A stretch of DNA of 64,000 nt from an uncultured Lachnospiraceae bacterium (GTDB lineage Bacteria > Bacillota > Clostridia > Lachnospirales > Lachnospiraceae): positions 1 through 64,000 of the forward strand of contig CANRJF010000004.1 of the NCBI GenBank assembly GCA_947630855.1. Reading direction: 5' to 3'. The first letter of the stretch is position 1, and each line of letters begins with the position of its first letter. The notes beneath the pieces were generated by a model. That model saw only the letters and a list, made by a program, of their open reading frames with translations, did not search any database and was not told where the DNA came from. Made by a program: the position numbers and the translations under genes. Shown piece by piece: positions 1-8,551 of the stretch.

Positions 1-110
1 TCCACCTCTGACTAATCTCAAAGTAATTTCCATTTTGGAAATGACAAGGGTGGAATTTAGTTTGGAAAATAAGTCATCTCATGCTTCCTTTAAAAATGCG
101 TGAAATTTTC

Positions 111-138
111 TTGCCATTCCGGCAAAATATGTTATAAT
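111..138 (+). promoter_or_regulatory. Putative sigma-A promoter of typA
   Basis: A TTGCCA box (111-116) and a perfect TATAAT box (133-138) are separated by 16 bp. The expected start of transcription near 145 leaves a leader of about 65 nt before typA. A second TATAAT at 179-184 lies inside a dispersed-repeat fragment and has no good -35 box. Confidence 0.55.
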
Positions 139-157
139 AAGAAGTCGGCTGGTAACT

Positions 158-182
158 ATATTTCATTCGCGGGTATAGTATA
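158..182 (+). repeat. Fragment of dispersed repeat family 1
   Basis: The stretch TTTCATTCGCGGGTATAGTA is close to the reverse complement of 39417-39435, which directly adjoins a full copy of the family 1 element. It lies in the typA leader. Confidence 0.4.
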
Positions 183-209
183 ATTTGGCTGTAAGAAAGA
201 AGGATTACT

Positions 210-2039
210 ATGAAAATGCAACGAGAGGACATCCGCAATATCGCCATCATCGCCCATGTTGACCACGGTAAGACAACACTGGTAGATGAATTGCTAAAGC
301 AAAGCGGCGTATTCCGGGAAAATCAGGAAGTACAGGAACGTGTTATGGATTCTAATGATATTGAGCGGGAACGTGGCATTACCATTTTATCCAAAAACAC
401 TGCCGTGTTTTATAAAGATATAAAAATCAACATTATTGATACTCCGGGCCATGCCGATTTCGGCGGGGAAGTGGAACGTGTACTTAAAATGGTAAACGGT
501 GTTATTCTGGTAGTTGACGCTTTTGAAGGGGTTATGCCCCAGACAAAATTTGTCTTGATGAAGGCTTTGTCCTTAGACCTTCCTGTTATTGTCTGCGTCA
601 ATAAGATTGACAGGCCGGAGGCAAGACCGGACGAGGTTATCGACGAAGTGCTGGAATTGTTTATGGATTTAGACGCCTCCGATGAACAGTTAGACTGTCC
701 CTTTATTTTTGCTTCCGCCAGGGACGGCTATGCCATGAAAGATTTAAATGAACCGAAAACGGATATGGAAGATTTATTTGATACCATTGTGGATTATATT
801 CCTGCTCCCGAAGGCGACCCGGATGCAGGCACACAGGTTCTTATCAGCACCATAGACTACAATGAGTATGTGGGACGTATCGGCGTGGGAAAAGTGGACA
901 ACGGCTGCCTTAAGATAAATCAGGATGCCATCCTTGTAAACCATCACGAGCCTGACAAGCAGCAAAAAGTACGCATCAGCAAATTATACGAATATGACGG
1001 ATTAAACAAGGTGGAAGTGACAGAGGCAAAAATCGGCTCTATTGTTGCCATTTCCGGCATTGCAGATTTGCATATCGGAGATACCATCTGTTCTGTGGAT
1101 GCCCCCGAGGCAATTCCTTTCCAGAAAATTTCCGAGCCGACTTTGTCTATGAATTTCATAGTAAACGACAGCCCCTTTGCAGGACAGGAAGGAAAATTTG
1201 TTACCTCCAGACATATCCGTGACCGTCTGTTTCGGGAATTGAATACGGATGTAAGCCTGAGGGTGGAGGAAACGGACAGCCCGGACAGCTATAAGGTATC
1301 CGGCAGGGGAGAGCTGCATTTGTCTGTGTTAATTGAAAACATGCGCCGGGAAGGCTATGAATTTGCGGTGAGTAAGGCAGAGGTTTTATATAAAGAAGAT
1401 GAAAACGGAAAACGGACGGAGCCTTTTGAACTGGCTTATGTGGATGTGCCGGATGATTTTACCGGGGCGGTTATCTCCAAACTCAGCACCAGAAAGGGCA
1501 CACTCTTAAATATGAAAGGCATCAGCGGCGGCTATACAAGGCTGGAATTTAAAATCCCTTCCAGGGGGCTTATCGGCTACCGGGGAGAATTTATGACGGA
1601 TACCAAGGGGAACGGTATTATCAATACGATTTTTGACGGCTATGAACCTTACTGCGGAGATATTGAGTACAGGAAACAGGGTTCTTTGATTGCCTTTGAA
1701 GCCGGGGAATCCGTTACCTACGGGCTTTTTTCTGCCCAGGACAGGGGTACGCTGTTTATCGGCCCCGGAGAGAAAGTGTATTCCGGCATGGTAATCGGCT
1801 CTTCCTCCCGGGCGGAAGATATTGAGATTAATGTATGCAAGAAAAAGCATCTGACCAATACCCGTTCTTCCTCTGCGGACGAAGCGCTGACCCTGGTTCC
1901 CCCCAAGATTTTAAGCCTGGAACAGGCAATTGATTTTATTGATGTGGACGAGCTTTTAGAGGTGACGCCGGAACATCTGCGCATCCGTAAGCGGATTTTA
2001 GACCCCACGCTGCGCAAGAGGGCGAATTTTAAAAAATAA
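210..2039 (+). CDS. typA: Ribosome-associated translational GTPase TypA/BipA
   Basis: A 609-residue GTPase of the TypA/BipA family, an EF-G-like factor that binds 70S ribosomes and helps ribosome assembly and stress adaptation. The G1 loop AHVDHGKTT is at residues 15-23, RGITI at 55-59, DTPGH at 77-81 and NKID at 131-134. The GRGELHLSVLIENMRREGYE and GLIGYRGEF segments of the later domains are present and the length is typical. The start has GAAAGAAGGA (195-204) six bases upstream. It is a single-gene unit that ends at a strong hairpin and converges on dapL. Confidence 0.95.
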   Translation: MKMQREDIRNIAIIAHVDHGKTTLVDELLKQSGVFRENQEVQERVMDSNDIERERGITILSKNTAVFYKDIKINIIDTPGHADFGGEVERVLKMVNGVILVVDAFEGVMPQTKFVLMKALSLDLPVIVCVNKIDRPEARPDEVIDEVLELFMDLDASDEQLDCPFIFASARDGYAMKDLNEPKTDMEDLFDTIVDYIPAPEGDPDAGTQVLISTIDYNEYVGRIGVGKVDNGCLKINQDAILVNHHEPDKQQKVRISKLYEYDGLNKVEVTEAKIGSIVAISGIADLHIGDTICSVDAPEAIPFQKISEPTLSMNFIVNDSPFAGQEGKFVTSRHIRDRLFRELNTDVSLRVEETDSPDSYKVSGRGELHLSVLIENMRREGYEFAVSKAEVLYKEDENGKRTEPFELAYVDVPDDFTGAVISKLSTRKGTLLNMKGISGGYTRLEFKIPSRGLIGYRGEFMTDTKGNGIINTIFDGYEPYCGDIEYRKQGSLIAFEAGESVTYGLFSAQDRGTLFIGPGEKVYSGMVIGSSSRAEDIEINVCKKKHLTNTRSSSADEALTLVPPKILSLEQAIDFIDVDELLEVTPEHLRIRKRILDPTLRKRANFKK

Positions 2040-2078
2040 GAATAACAGGGGAAATTTGTTGCCCCTGCCCGCCTGCCG

Positions 2079-2130
2079 GGCGTTAAATGAAAAAGTGTCA
2101 GCCAAAGCTGACACTTTTTCATTTAACGCC
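2079..2130. terminator. Bidirectional terminator with perfect 24-bp stem
   Basis: Arms 2079-2102 and 2107-2130 are perfectly complementary over 24 bp with a CAAA loop. A- and T-runs inside the stem allow use from both sides. It lies between convergent typA and dapL. A smaller hairpin with CAGGGG/CCCCTG arms (2046-2067) precedes it. Confidence 0.85.
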
Positions 2131-2144
2131 CATATGCATAGAAA

Positions 2145-3359
2145 CTACAATTTCTTAATCCTCTCTAAAGCCGCCACCGTATTCTCGTAACTTCCGAAGG
2201 CGCTTAGTCTGAAATATCCTTCCCCGCTGGGCCCGAATCCTGAACCCGGAGTTCCTACCACATTGGCATTTTCTAAAAGATAGTCAAAAAACTCCCAGGA
2301 ATTCATGTTATTTGGTGTTTTCAGCCAGATATAAGGGCCATTCACGCCGCCAAATACGGTATAGCCTGCATCCATTAATCCCTGCTTAATCACAGAAGCA
2401 TTTTTCATATAATAAGCCACCTGCTCTTTTATCTGGGCACGTCCGGCATCGGAGTATACTGCCTCCCCTGCCCGCTGTACGATATATGGGGCACCGTTAA
2501 ATTTTGTGCCGTGGCGTCTTGCCCACATGTCCCTTAAAGATACTCCGTTACAGGTTAAATCTTTGGGCACAACGGTAAATCCAAGGCGCACTCCCGTAAA
2601 CCCGGCATTCTTGGAAAAACTGCGGATTTCGATGGCACATTCCCTTGCTCCCGGGCATTCATAAACGGAATGAGGCACATCCTTCTCTGTAATATATGCC
2701 TCATAAGCGGCATCATAGATAATCACTGCCCCTGATTTTTTTGCATAATCCACCCACTCCTGTAACTGGGATTTTGAGATAGTTGTTCCGGTTGGATTGT
2801 TGGGCAGGCAGAGATAAATGATATCCGGGGTTTCCTTCGGAAATTCCGGCACAAAATTATTTTCTGCCACACAGGGCATATAAATCACATTGCTCCAGGT
2901 CTCTGATTTGGCATCATACTCCCCTGTTCTCCCTGCCATCACATTGGAATCCACGTACACGGGATACACCGGGTCGCACACGGCAATTTTACAGTCCGGC
3001 CCGAAAATCTCCTGAATATTGCCGGAATCGCTTTTTGCCCCGTCGGATACAAACACTTCGTCTTCAGAAATATCGCATCCCCGCGCCTTATAATCATGTT
3101 CCACAATCGCTTTCCGCAAAAAATCATAGCCCAAATCCGGGGCATATCCGTGAAAAGTTTCCGCTTTGCCCATCTCGTCCACCGCCTTATGCAGTGCTTC
3201 TATAACTGCCGGAGCCAGGGGCTGCGTCACATCCCCTATACCCAGACGGATAATGTTTTTATCCGGGTTAGCCTTTGCATAGGCATCAACTTTCTTTGCA
3301 ATACTGCTGAATAAATAGCTTCCCGGCAGTTTCTGGTAATTTTCGTTAATCTGAAACAT
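2145..3359 (-). CDS. dapL: LL-diaminopimelate aminotransferase
   Basis: A 404-residue PLP-dependent class I/II aminotransferase. It converts tetrahydrodipicolinate directly to LL-diaminopimelate, skipping the acylated intermediates of lysine and peptidoglycan precursor synthesis. The PLP lysine lies in [15 protein letters not shown], and the cofactor-binding LPNNPTGT and YDAAYEAY segments are intact. AAAGGAG precedes the ATG. It starts 30 bp after dapF, which makes the next enzyme of the pathway, so the two form an operon. It is the last gene before the 2079-2130 terminator. Confidence 0.95.
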   Translation of the reverse strand: MFQINENYQKLPGSYLFSSIAKKVDAYAKANPDKNIIRLGIGDVTQPLAPAVIEALHKAVDEMGKAETFHGYAPDLGYDFLRKAIVEHDYKARGCDISEDEVFVSDGAKSDSGNIQEIFGPDCKIAVCDPVYPVYVDSNVMAGRTGEYDAKSETWSNVIYMPCVAENNFVPEFPKETPDIIYLCLPNNPTGTTISKSQLQEWVDYAKKSGAVIIYDAAYEAYITEKDVPHSVYECPGARECAIEIRSFSKNAGFTGVRLGFTVVPKDLTCNGVSLRDMWARRHGTKFNGAPYIVQRAGEAVYSDAGRAQIKEQVAYYMKNASVIKQGLMDAGYTVFGGVNGPYIWLKTPNNMNSWEFFDYLLENANVVGTPGSGFGPSGEGYFRLSAFGSYENTVAALERIKKL

Positions 3360-3389
3360 GGTCTTATTCTCCTTTACGTTTTTCTATAT

Positions 3390-4226
3390 TTAAATATTAA
3401 TTTCTCCTTCAAAAACAGTGACGGCAGGGCCCTGCATATACACAAGGTTTTCTTTTTTATCCCAGGAAATCTTAAGTTCTCCTCCCAGCAAATGTACCGT
3501 CACTTCATCTTCTGTCAGCCCGTTTAACATGGCAGCCACCGCCGTGGCACATGCCCCTGTACCGCATGCCAGCGTCTCCCCGCTGCCCCGCTCCCACACA
3601 CGCATCAAAAGATTCTTTTTGTCAATAACATTTACAAATTCCGTGTTAATGCGCTCCGGGAAAGAGGGATGATTCTCAAAATCCGGCCCGATTTCCTCAA
3701 GTTTTAACTCCCTTACATCTTTCTCCAAAAAAGTAACACAGTGGGGATTTCCCATGGACACGCAGGTTACCCGGTAAGTTTTTCCCCCCACGGACAAGGG
3801 TACATCCACCGCCTGTTTGCTGTCTGCCTTTACGGGAATCTTTGCAGCAAGAAGTTCCGGCGCCCCCATATTTACTTTTACAAAAGATACTTCTCCCCCC
3901 TCAACGGTAAGGTCTAAATACTTGATTCCCCCCAGGGTTTCCACACTGATTGCGGTCTTATCCGTAAGACCCTTATCGTAAACATATTTCGCCACACAGC
4001 GTATTCCGTTTCCGCACATCTGGGCCTTTGAACCATCTGCATTATACATCTCCATGAAAAAATCCGCAACCTTTGAAGGCTTAATAAGAATCAGCCCGTC
4101 GGAACCAATACCGAAATGACGGTCACTGATTTTTATTGCCGTCTCACCGGGATTAGCCACCTGTTCCTTAAAACAATCCACATACACGTAATCATTGCCA
4201 ATGCCCTGCATTTTTGTAAATTTCAT
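3390..4226 (-). CDS. dapF: Diaminopimelate epimerase
   Basis: A 278-residue cofactor-independent epimerase that converts LL- to meso-diaminopimelate for lysine and cell wall synthesis. Both catalytic cysteines are visible, one in MCGNGIRC and one in ETLACGTGACA; these two half-sites are diagnostic of the family. GGAGG lies upstream of the ATG. The gene sits between the ANTAR regulator (33 bp upstream) and dapL, so nitrogen assimilation and DAP synthesis appear to share a transcript. Confidence 0.95.
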   Translation of the reverse strand: MKFTKMQGIGNDYVYVDCFKEQVANPGETAIKISDRHFGIGSDGLILIKPSKVADFFMEMYNADGSKAQMCGNGIRCVAKYVYDKGLTDKTAISVETLGGIKYLDLTVEGGEVSFVKVNMGAPELLAAKIPVKADSKQAVDVPLSVGGKTYRVTCVSMGNPHCVTFLEKDVRELKLEEIGPDFENHPSFPERINTEFVNVIDKKNLLMRVWERGSGETLACGTGACATAVAAMLNGLTEDEVTVHLLGGELKISWDKKENLVYMQGPAVTVFEGEINI

Positions 4227-4259
4227 GTAAATCTGCCTCCAATTCTATTATTTATGTTA

Positions 4260-4802
4260 TCAGCTATTCATCAGGCTTACAATCATCTGTGACGTTTCCA
4301 CAAAACTTATGCCGTTATCCATGCTTTTCTTTTGTATATAGCGGTGGGCTTCCTCCTCTGTCATATTATTTCTCTCCATTAACAGGGCTTTTGCCTCCCG
4401 GATAATATTTTCTTCCTCTTTTGTCCTCTCCCTGGGCTTTTTGTTCTTTTTCCTTAATCTGGAAATCTCCCCCGCCATCATATTCAAAGTCTGCAGAAGT
4501 TCATGAATCCGCATAGGCAGTTTCAGGCAGACAATATCCGTCGTTTCCCTGGTGTCACAGATTTCGGCAGATGCCACCAAAAGCATTTCAAAGCCCGGCG
4601 GCAGGTATTCATGTAATTCCGTATACATCATATCTGCAAAACGGTAACTGCAAACTACAATCCCCCCGGAAAGCCCCTGGACATGCTGTAATGCCTGGGC
4701 CCCCGTGGTACAAACTGCTTTTACATCAAAGCCGCTTTGAACAAGAATGCGTTTGATTTTGTTACCGTTTTCCAGTTTTGGAAATACAATAATCACATTC
4801 AT
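4260..4802 (-). CDS. ANTAR-domain RNA-binding antiterminator with degenerate receiver
   Basis: A 180-residue protein with an N-terminal receiver-like fold (about 1-115), a short coiled linker (about 108-128) and a C-terminal ANTAR domain (about 125-180; EAKALLMERNNMTEEEAHR). ANTAR proteins bind paired RNA hairpins and prevent termination, often in nitrogen or ethanolamine genes. At the usual phospho-Asp strand the sequence reads GGIVVCSYRFADM, without the expected Asp, so phosphorylation control is doubtful. It starts 15 bp after glnA ends, which points to glutamine synthetase control. The RNA target is not identified. Confidence 0.85.
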   Translation of the reverse strand: MNVIIVFPKLENGNKIKRILVQSGFDVKAVCTTGAQALQHVQGLSGGIVVCSYRFADMMYTELHEYLPPGFEMLLVASAEICDTRETTDIVCLKLPMRIHELLQTLNMMAGEISRLRKKNKKPRERTKEEENIIREAKALLMERNNMTEEEAHRYIQKKSMDNGISFVETSQMIVSLMNS

Positions 4803-4817
4803 TTTTCTTTACCCGTT

Positions 4818-6149
4818 TTATATTTTATAAAGATACTCATCCAGCTCCCACCGGGAAACCTGTAAACGGTATTCTTCCCACTCCGCCGTTTTTGCCTCAA
4901 TAAACTTTTCGCTGATATGTTTTCCCAATACATTCCTCACAAACTCTTCCTGCTTAAAACATGCGATTGCCTCACCCAAATCGGTGGGCAGGGTATCAAT
5001 TCCCAGTTTCTCCTTGTCCTTGGGCTTCATTTGTGACACATTCTCTGTAAGCCCTTTGGGCGGCAGAATTTTATTTTCAATTCCGTCCAGCCCTGCCGCA
5101 AGACACAATGCCAGCACCAGATAGGGGTTGGCGGAAGGGTCCGGGCATCTGAGTTCAATTCTTGTGGACTCTCCTCTGGAATGGGGAACCCTGATTAAAG
5201 GCGTGCGGTTTACGGCAGACCAGGCAATGTAATAGGGAGCCTCAAACCCCGGCACTAAACGTTTATAGGAATTGACAATGGGGTTTGTCACCAGCGCCAT
5301 GCCTTTGATATGCTTCATAATGCCGCCCATAAAATAATATGCTTCCTTACTTAATCCTAATTCTCCCGACGGCTGGTCAAATATATTTTTTCCGTCCTTG
5401 GACAAAGACATATTTACATGCATACCGGAACCGTTCATGCCCTGTTTGGGCTTTGGCATAAAACTGGCAAACAAACCGTGGCGTTTGGCAATGGTTTTAA
5501 TTGCCAGTTTGTAAGTCATTATATTATCCGCCGCCGTCAAAGCCTCATCATATTTGAAATCAATTTCATGCTGTGCCGGCGCCACCTCATGGTGGGAGGA
5601 TTCAACTTCATATCCCATATCCTCTAAAGTCAGCACCATATCGCGCCTGGCATTTTCCCCCAAATCAACGGGGCCCAAATCAAAATATCCCGCCTTCTCA
5701 TGGGTTATGGTTGTAGGCCGTCCCTCCTCGTCCGTATGGAACAGGAAAAATTCGCACTCCGGCCCCACATCAAAACGATAGCCCTGCCCGGCTGCCCTGT
5801 CAATGGCATTTTTTAATATATGTCTGCTGTCACCCTCAAAAGGCGTGCCGTCAAGACGGTAGATATCGCATATAATCCTTGCCACTTTTCCCTGCTGGGG
5901 CCTCCATGGAAAAATAACAAAAGTGTCCAAATCAGGATACAAATACATATCCGATTCTTCTATTCTTACAAACCCCTCAATATAAGAACCGTCAAAAACG
6001 CACTGATTGTCCAGCGCCTTTTCCAACTGGCTGGATGTAATGGCTATATTTTTCAATGTTCCAAACATATCCGTAAACTGAAGGCGGATAAACTCCACAT
6101 CTTCCTCCTCCACAATACGAAAAATATCCTGCTTTGTATATTTTCCCAC
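4818..6149 (-). CDS. glnA: Glutamine synthetase, type I
   Basis: A 443-residue GSI enzyme that forms glutamine from glutamate, ammonia and ATP. Family signatures include FDGSYIEGFVRIEESDMYL near the N-terminus, GMNGSGMHVNMSL in the ATP-binding part, and VPHSRGESTRIE. Length matches the GSI-alpha type, normally controlled by feedback and regulators rather than adenylylation. The start is a GTG (6149-6147) with AGAGGAG upstream. It lies 17 bp downstream of a hisA gene and 15 bp upstream of the ANTAR regulator. Confidence 0.95.
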   Translation of the reverse strand: MGKYTKQDIFRIVEEEDVEFIRLQFTDMFGTLKNIAITSSQLEKALDNQCVFDGSYIEGFVRIEESDMYLYPDLDTFVIFPWRPQQGKVARIICDIYRLDGTPFEGDSRHILKNAIDRAAGQGYRFDVGPECEFFLFHTDEEGRPTTITHEKAGYFDLGPVDLGENARRDMVLTLEDMGYEVESSHHEVAPAQHEIDFKYDEALTAADNIMTYKLAIKTIAKRHGLFASFMPKPKQGMNGSGMHVNMSLSKDGKNIFDQPSGELGLSKEAYYFMGGIMKHIKGMALVTNPIVNSYKRLVPGFEAPYYIAWSAVNRTPLIRVPHSRGESTRIELRCPDPSANPYLVLALCLAAGLDGIENKILPPKGLTENVSQMKPKDKEKLGIDTLPTDLGEAIACFKQEEFVRNVLGKHISEKFIEAKTAEWEEYRLQVSRWELDEYLYKI

Positions 6150-6166
6150 TTGCTTTTCTCCTCTTT

Positions 6167-6955
6167 CTACTTTCTTTCTAAATTCCTGATATAATTTAAC
6201 ACATCCTGATATTTCATGTTCCCACCAAACAAATCCAGGGCACTGCCGATGGTTACATGAAGATTGCCCTTCCCCAATTGATACAACTTATCCAAATCAT
6301 GAAAACTGCAAACCCCTCCTGCATAGGTAACGGGAATTTTCCCCCAGTTTCCCAGAAGATTTACAAGGCCTGTTTCAATACCCCCTGCCCTGCCCTCCAC
6401 GTCCACTGCATGAATTAAAAATTCATCCGCATAGCTGCTTAACTCTTCCAGCAGGCTTTCTGTGATTTTCTCCTGAGTAAATTTCTGCCACCTGTCTGTT
6501 ACAATATAATATTCCCCGTCCTTTTTCCTGCAGCTTAAATCCAGCACAAGATGTTCTTTTCCCACTTCTCTCAAAATCTTTTCCAGATTTTTATAGTTTA
6601 TTTCCCCCTGGGAAAAAACATAGGAAGTCACCACCACATGGCTTGCGCCTTCTTTTAAAAATTCCGCCGCATTTTCCGCCGTTATGCCGCCTCCCACCTG
6701 AAATCCCAAAGGATACCCATGGAGAGCCGAAAACGCCTGGGCTTTATCCGCCTCATAATATTCGCTGTCCCTATGGTTCAAAAGAATTATGTGGCCCCCT
6801 TTTATTCCGTCTTTTTTATAAAATCCGGCATAGTAAGCCCCGTCAAGTTCCGAGACAAAATTTTCTTCTGCCTCATCCCCTTTATCCCTTAAACTGCTTC
6901 CCACAATCTGTTTCACTTTTCCGTTGTGTATGTCAATGCATGGACGAAACTCCAT
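6167..6955 (-). CDS. hisA: Phosphoribosylformimino-AICAR ribotide isomerase, eukaryote-type HisA
   Basis: A 262-residue TIM-barrel isomerase of histidine biosynthesis. CIDIHNGKVKQIVG near the N-terminus, GFQVGGGIT in the middle and VTYAGGVCS plus TIGSALD at the phosphate site match the fungal HIS6-type subfamily better than standard bacterial HisA; this is from memory of the family. No other his gene is nearby. It is the first gene of a likely hisA-glnA-ANTAR-dapF-dapL transcript. GGGAGGT lies ten bases before the ATG. Confidence 0.8.
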   Translation of the reverse strand: MEFRPCIDIHNGKVKQIVGSSLRDKGDEAEENFVSELDGAYYAGFYKKDGIKGGHIILLNHRDSEYYEADKAQAFSALHGYPLGFQVGGGITAENAAEFLKEGASHVVVTSYVFSQGEINYKNLEKILREVGKEHLVLDLSCRKKDGEYYIVTDRWQKFTQEKITESLLEELSSYADEFLIHAVDVEGRAGGIETGLVNLLGNWGKIPVTYAGGVCSFHDLDKLYQLGKGNLHVTIGSALDLFGGNMKYQDVLNYIRNLERK

Positions 6956-6987
6956 TGATAAGACCTCCCGACGCTTTCCTACAAGAC

Positions 6988-7030
6988 AAAAAACGATGGA
7001 TTTGATTTGTCCTTTGGTATCACTCCATCG
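6988..7030 (-). terminator. Hairpin and T-run upstream of hisA-glnA
   Basis: Read on the minus strand, CGATGGA (7030-7024) pairs with TCCATCG (7000-6994), followed by six T. It lies 11 bp after the HPt stop and before hisA. It may simply end the signalling operon, or act as a leader terminator for hisA-glnA. Confidence 0.55.
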
Positions 7031-7040
7031 TCTTACATGT

Positions 7041-7397
7041 TTACTCTAAACTATCAAGAATTTTTACTACCCTCTCGTATTCTTTTACCACTTCAGGAAA
7101 TACTTCCTCCGCCTTGGCATTTTGGCCAGCCCGGAAAAGTTCTACTACATTGCTGGTCACATCATATAAATTATCCAGGGAAAGATTGCCTCATACCCCT
7201 TTTAAAGTGTGAATGGCTCTAAAGGCATCTTCATAACGCTTTTCCGTCATTGCCGCTTTATATGTTTCATAACTGGGGTCCTTAGAAAAGTCCAAAAGAA
7301 AATGCATCATCATTTTCTCGTTTCTCCGAAAGCGGTCCAGCGCCACATCTACATTGACGCCTGCTTCCAATAACTTTTCTTTCCTGCTCTCTTCCAT
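7041..7397 (-). pseudogene. HPt phosphotransfer protein interrupted by an in-frame TGA
   Basis: The gene opens with MEESRKEKLLEAGVNVDVAL and reaches the phosphoacceptor His63 in AIHTLKGV, then meets TGA at codon 69 (7193-7191). The same frame continues for 49 codons (GNLSLDNLYDVTSN... to ...KILDSLE) to TAA at 7041, giving 118 codons, a normal HPt length. HTLKGVxxNL is the canonical HPt motif, so the stop lies inside a conserved helix. AAGGAGG precedes the ATG. The intact protein would relay phosphate between kinases and regulators of this operon. A nonsense mutation or a base error is most likely; the truncated product would lack half of the four-helix bundle. Confidence 0.8.
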
Positions 7398-7452
7398 CGA
7401 TTTTTTATCCTCCTTATATGCCGTCCGTAATTTTACTTATCTGTTTCCCGCA

Positions 7453-8535
7453 TCAATGTATGCGCATCTGCTTTACTACCTTGTTAAATACTTCTATAAT
7501 GCGGGCATCGTAAGCCGTTCCGCTTCCTTCATTGATAATGGCAACGCTCTCTTCCACTGTATGCCTTTCCCTGCTGTACCTGGCTTCCAACAGATTGTCA
7601 AAATCATTTGCCACTGCCGTAATCCTTGCAGCCAAAGGAATTTCCTCCCCTTTTACTCCCTGGGGATACCCGCTGCCGTCCCATTTTGCATGATGGTAAC
7701 AGCAAATTAAAATTGCCATATTAAGAAAATGGCTTTCCTTATTTCCCGAACCGATTTCCTCTAAGATTTTTGCCCCTTCTTCCGTATGCCTGCGCACTAC
7801 GGCTTTTTCCCTCTCCTCTTTGGAGGTATAGCCTTTTAACAGCACATCATCCGGTATCAGGAGATTTCCGATATCATGAAGCCTTGCCGCCGTCCCGATG
7901 GTTTCTATAAAATTGTTGCTCACCAGATTTTCATATTTGGGAATAAGCTGTAAGCACTGCGCCAAAAGCCTGCTGTTATGCCCCACATTATCAATATGCG
8001 TCCCTGCAAGGGCGCTGCGCTTTTCCACCACTTTTGCCAGTGCCAGCAGAACATTTTCCTGTTCTTTCTCCACCTGCTTTTTCTGGTCTGTCACCATCTT
8101 ATGCATCATCCGGTTATAATCTTCCAACTCCTGCCTGATATGATAGGCATTCATCTGGTTTTTTACCCGCATGATAATCTCAATAGGCTCAAAAGGCTTC
8201 CGAATAAAGTCCGCAACCCCTGCCTCAAAGGCCTTTCTCTTATCTGCACTGGAATCTGCCACCGTGGCAAAAATAAGGGGAATATCCCGGGTCATGGGAT
8301 TACTCTTTAACAGCCTGCAGAACTCTAACCCATCCATCCCCGGCATAGTAAAATCCGTAAGGATAAGCTGAGGCATTTTCTCCTTCATAATATCAAGGGC
8401 CTGTTCCACGCTTAATGCACAAAGAGGCTCATAGCCTTCCTCACTTAAAATTTCCCTTAAGATTTCCACATTCATCTGAATATCATCCACAATCAGTATC
8501 TTTGGAGATTCTTTTTTATTCTGTCCTGTATCCAT
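7453..8535 (-). CDS. Response regulator with divergent HD-GYP output domain
   Basis: A 360-residue protein with an N-terminal receiver (KILIVDDIQMN, phospho-Asp in LILTDFTMPGMDG, KPF) and a C-terminal HD-GYP domain. HD-GYP proteins usually hydrolyse cyclic di-GMP. Here the key motifs are altered: HDIGN replaces HDIGK, HHAKWDGSGYP replaces HHExWDGSGYP, and VANDFD replaces IADxFD, which puts Asn at a usual metal ligand. Activity may be weak or lost. The start at 8535 (MDTGQNKKESPK) follows AAAGGGG; the upstream ATG at 8580 would overlap the kinase gene and is disfavoured. It lies 16 bp after its cognate kinase. Confidence 0.88.
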   Translation of the reverse strand: MDTGQNKKESPKILIVDDIQMNVEILREILSEEGYEPLCALSVEQALDIMKEKMPQLILTDFTMPGMDGLEFCRLLKSNPMTRDIPLIFATVADSSADKRKAFEAGVADFIRKPFEPIEIIMRVKNQMNAYHIRQELEDYNRMMHKMVTDQKKQVEKEQENVLLALAKVVEKRSALAGTHIDNVGHNSRLLAQCLQLIPKYENLVSNNFIETIGTAARLHDIGNLLIPDDVLLKGYTSKEEREKAVVRRHTEEGAKILEEIGSGNKESHFLNMAILICCYHHAKWDGSGYPQGVKGEEIPLAARITAVANDFDNLLEARYSRERHTVEESVAIINEGSGTAYDARIIEVFNKVVKQMRIH

Positions 8536-8551
8536 AAAAAGCACCCCTTTG

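Noticed and set aside
7191-7193. Selenocysteine at the HPt TGA
   Set aside because: No convincing SECIS hairpin directly follows, and TGA ends several intact genes (for example the fruK stop in the ATGA overlap at 51515-51518). Kept only as a test in the finding.
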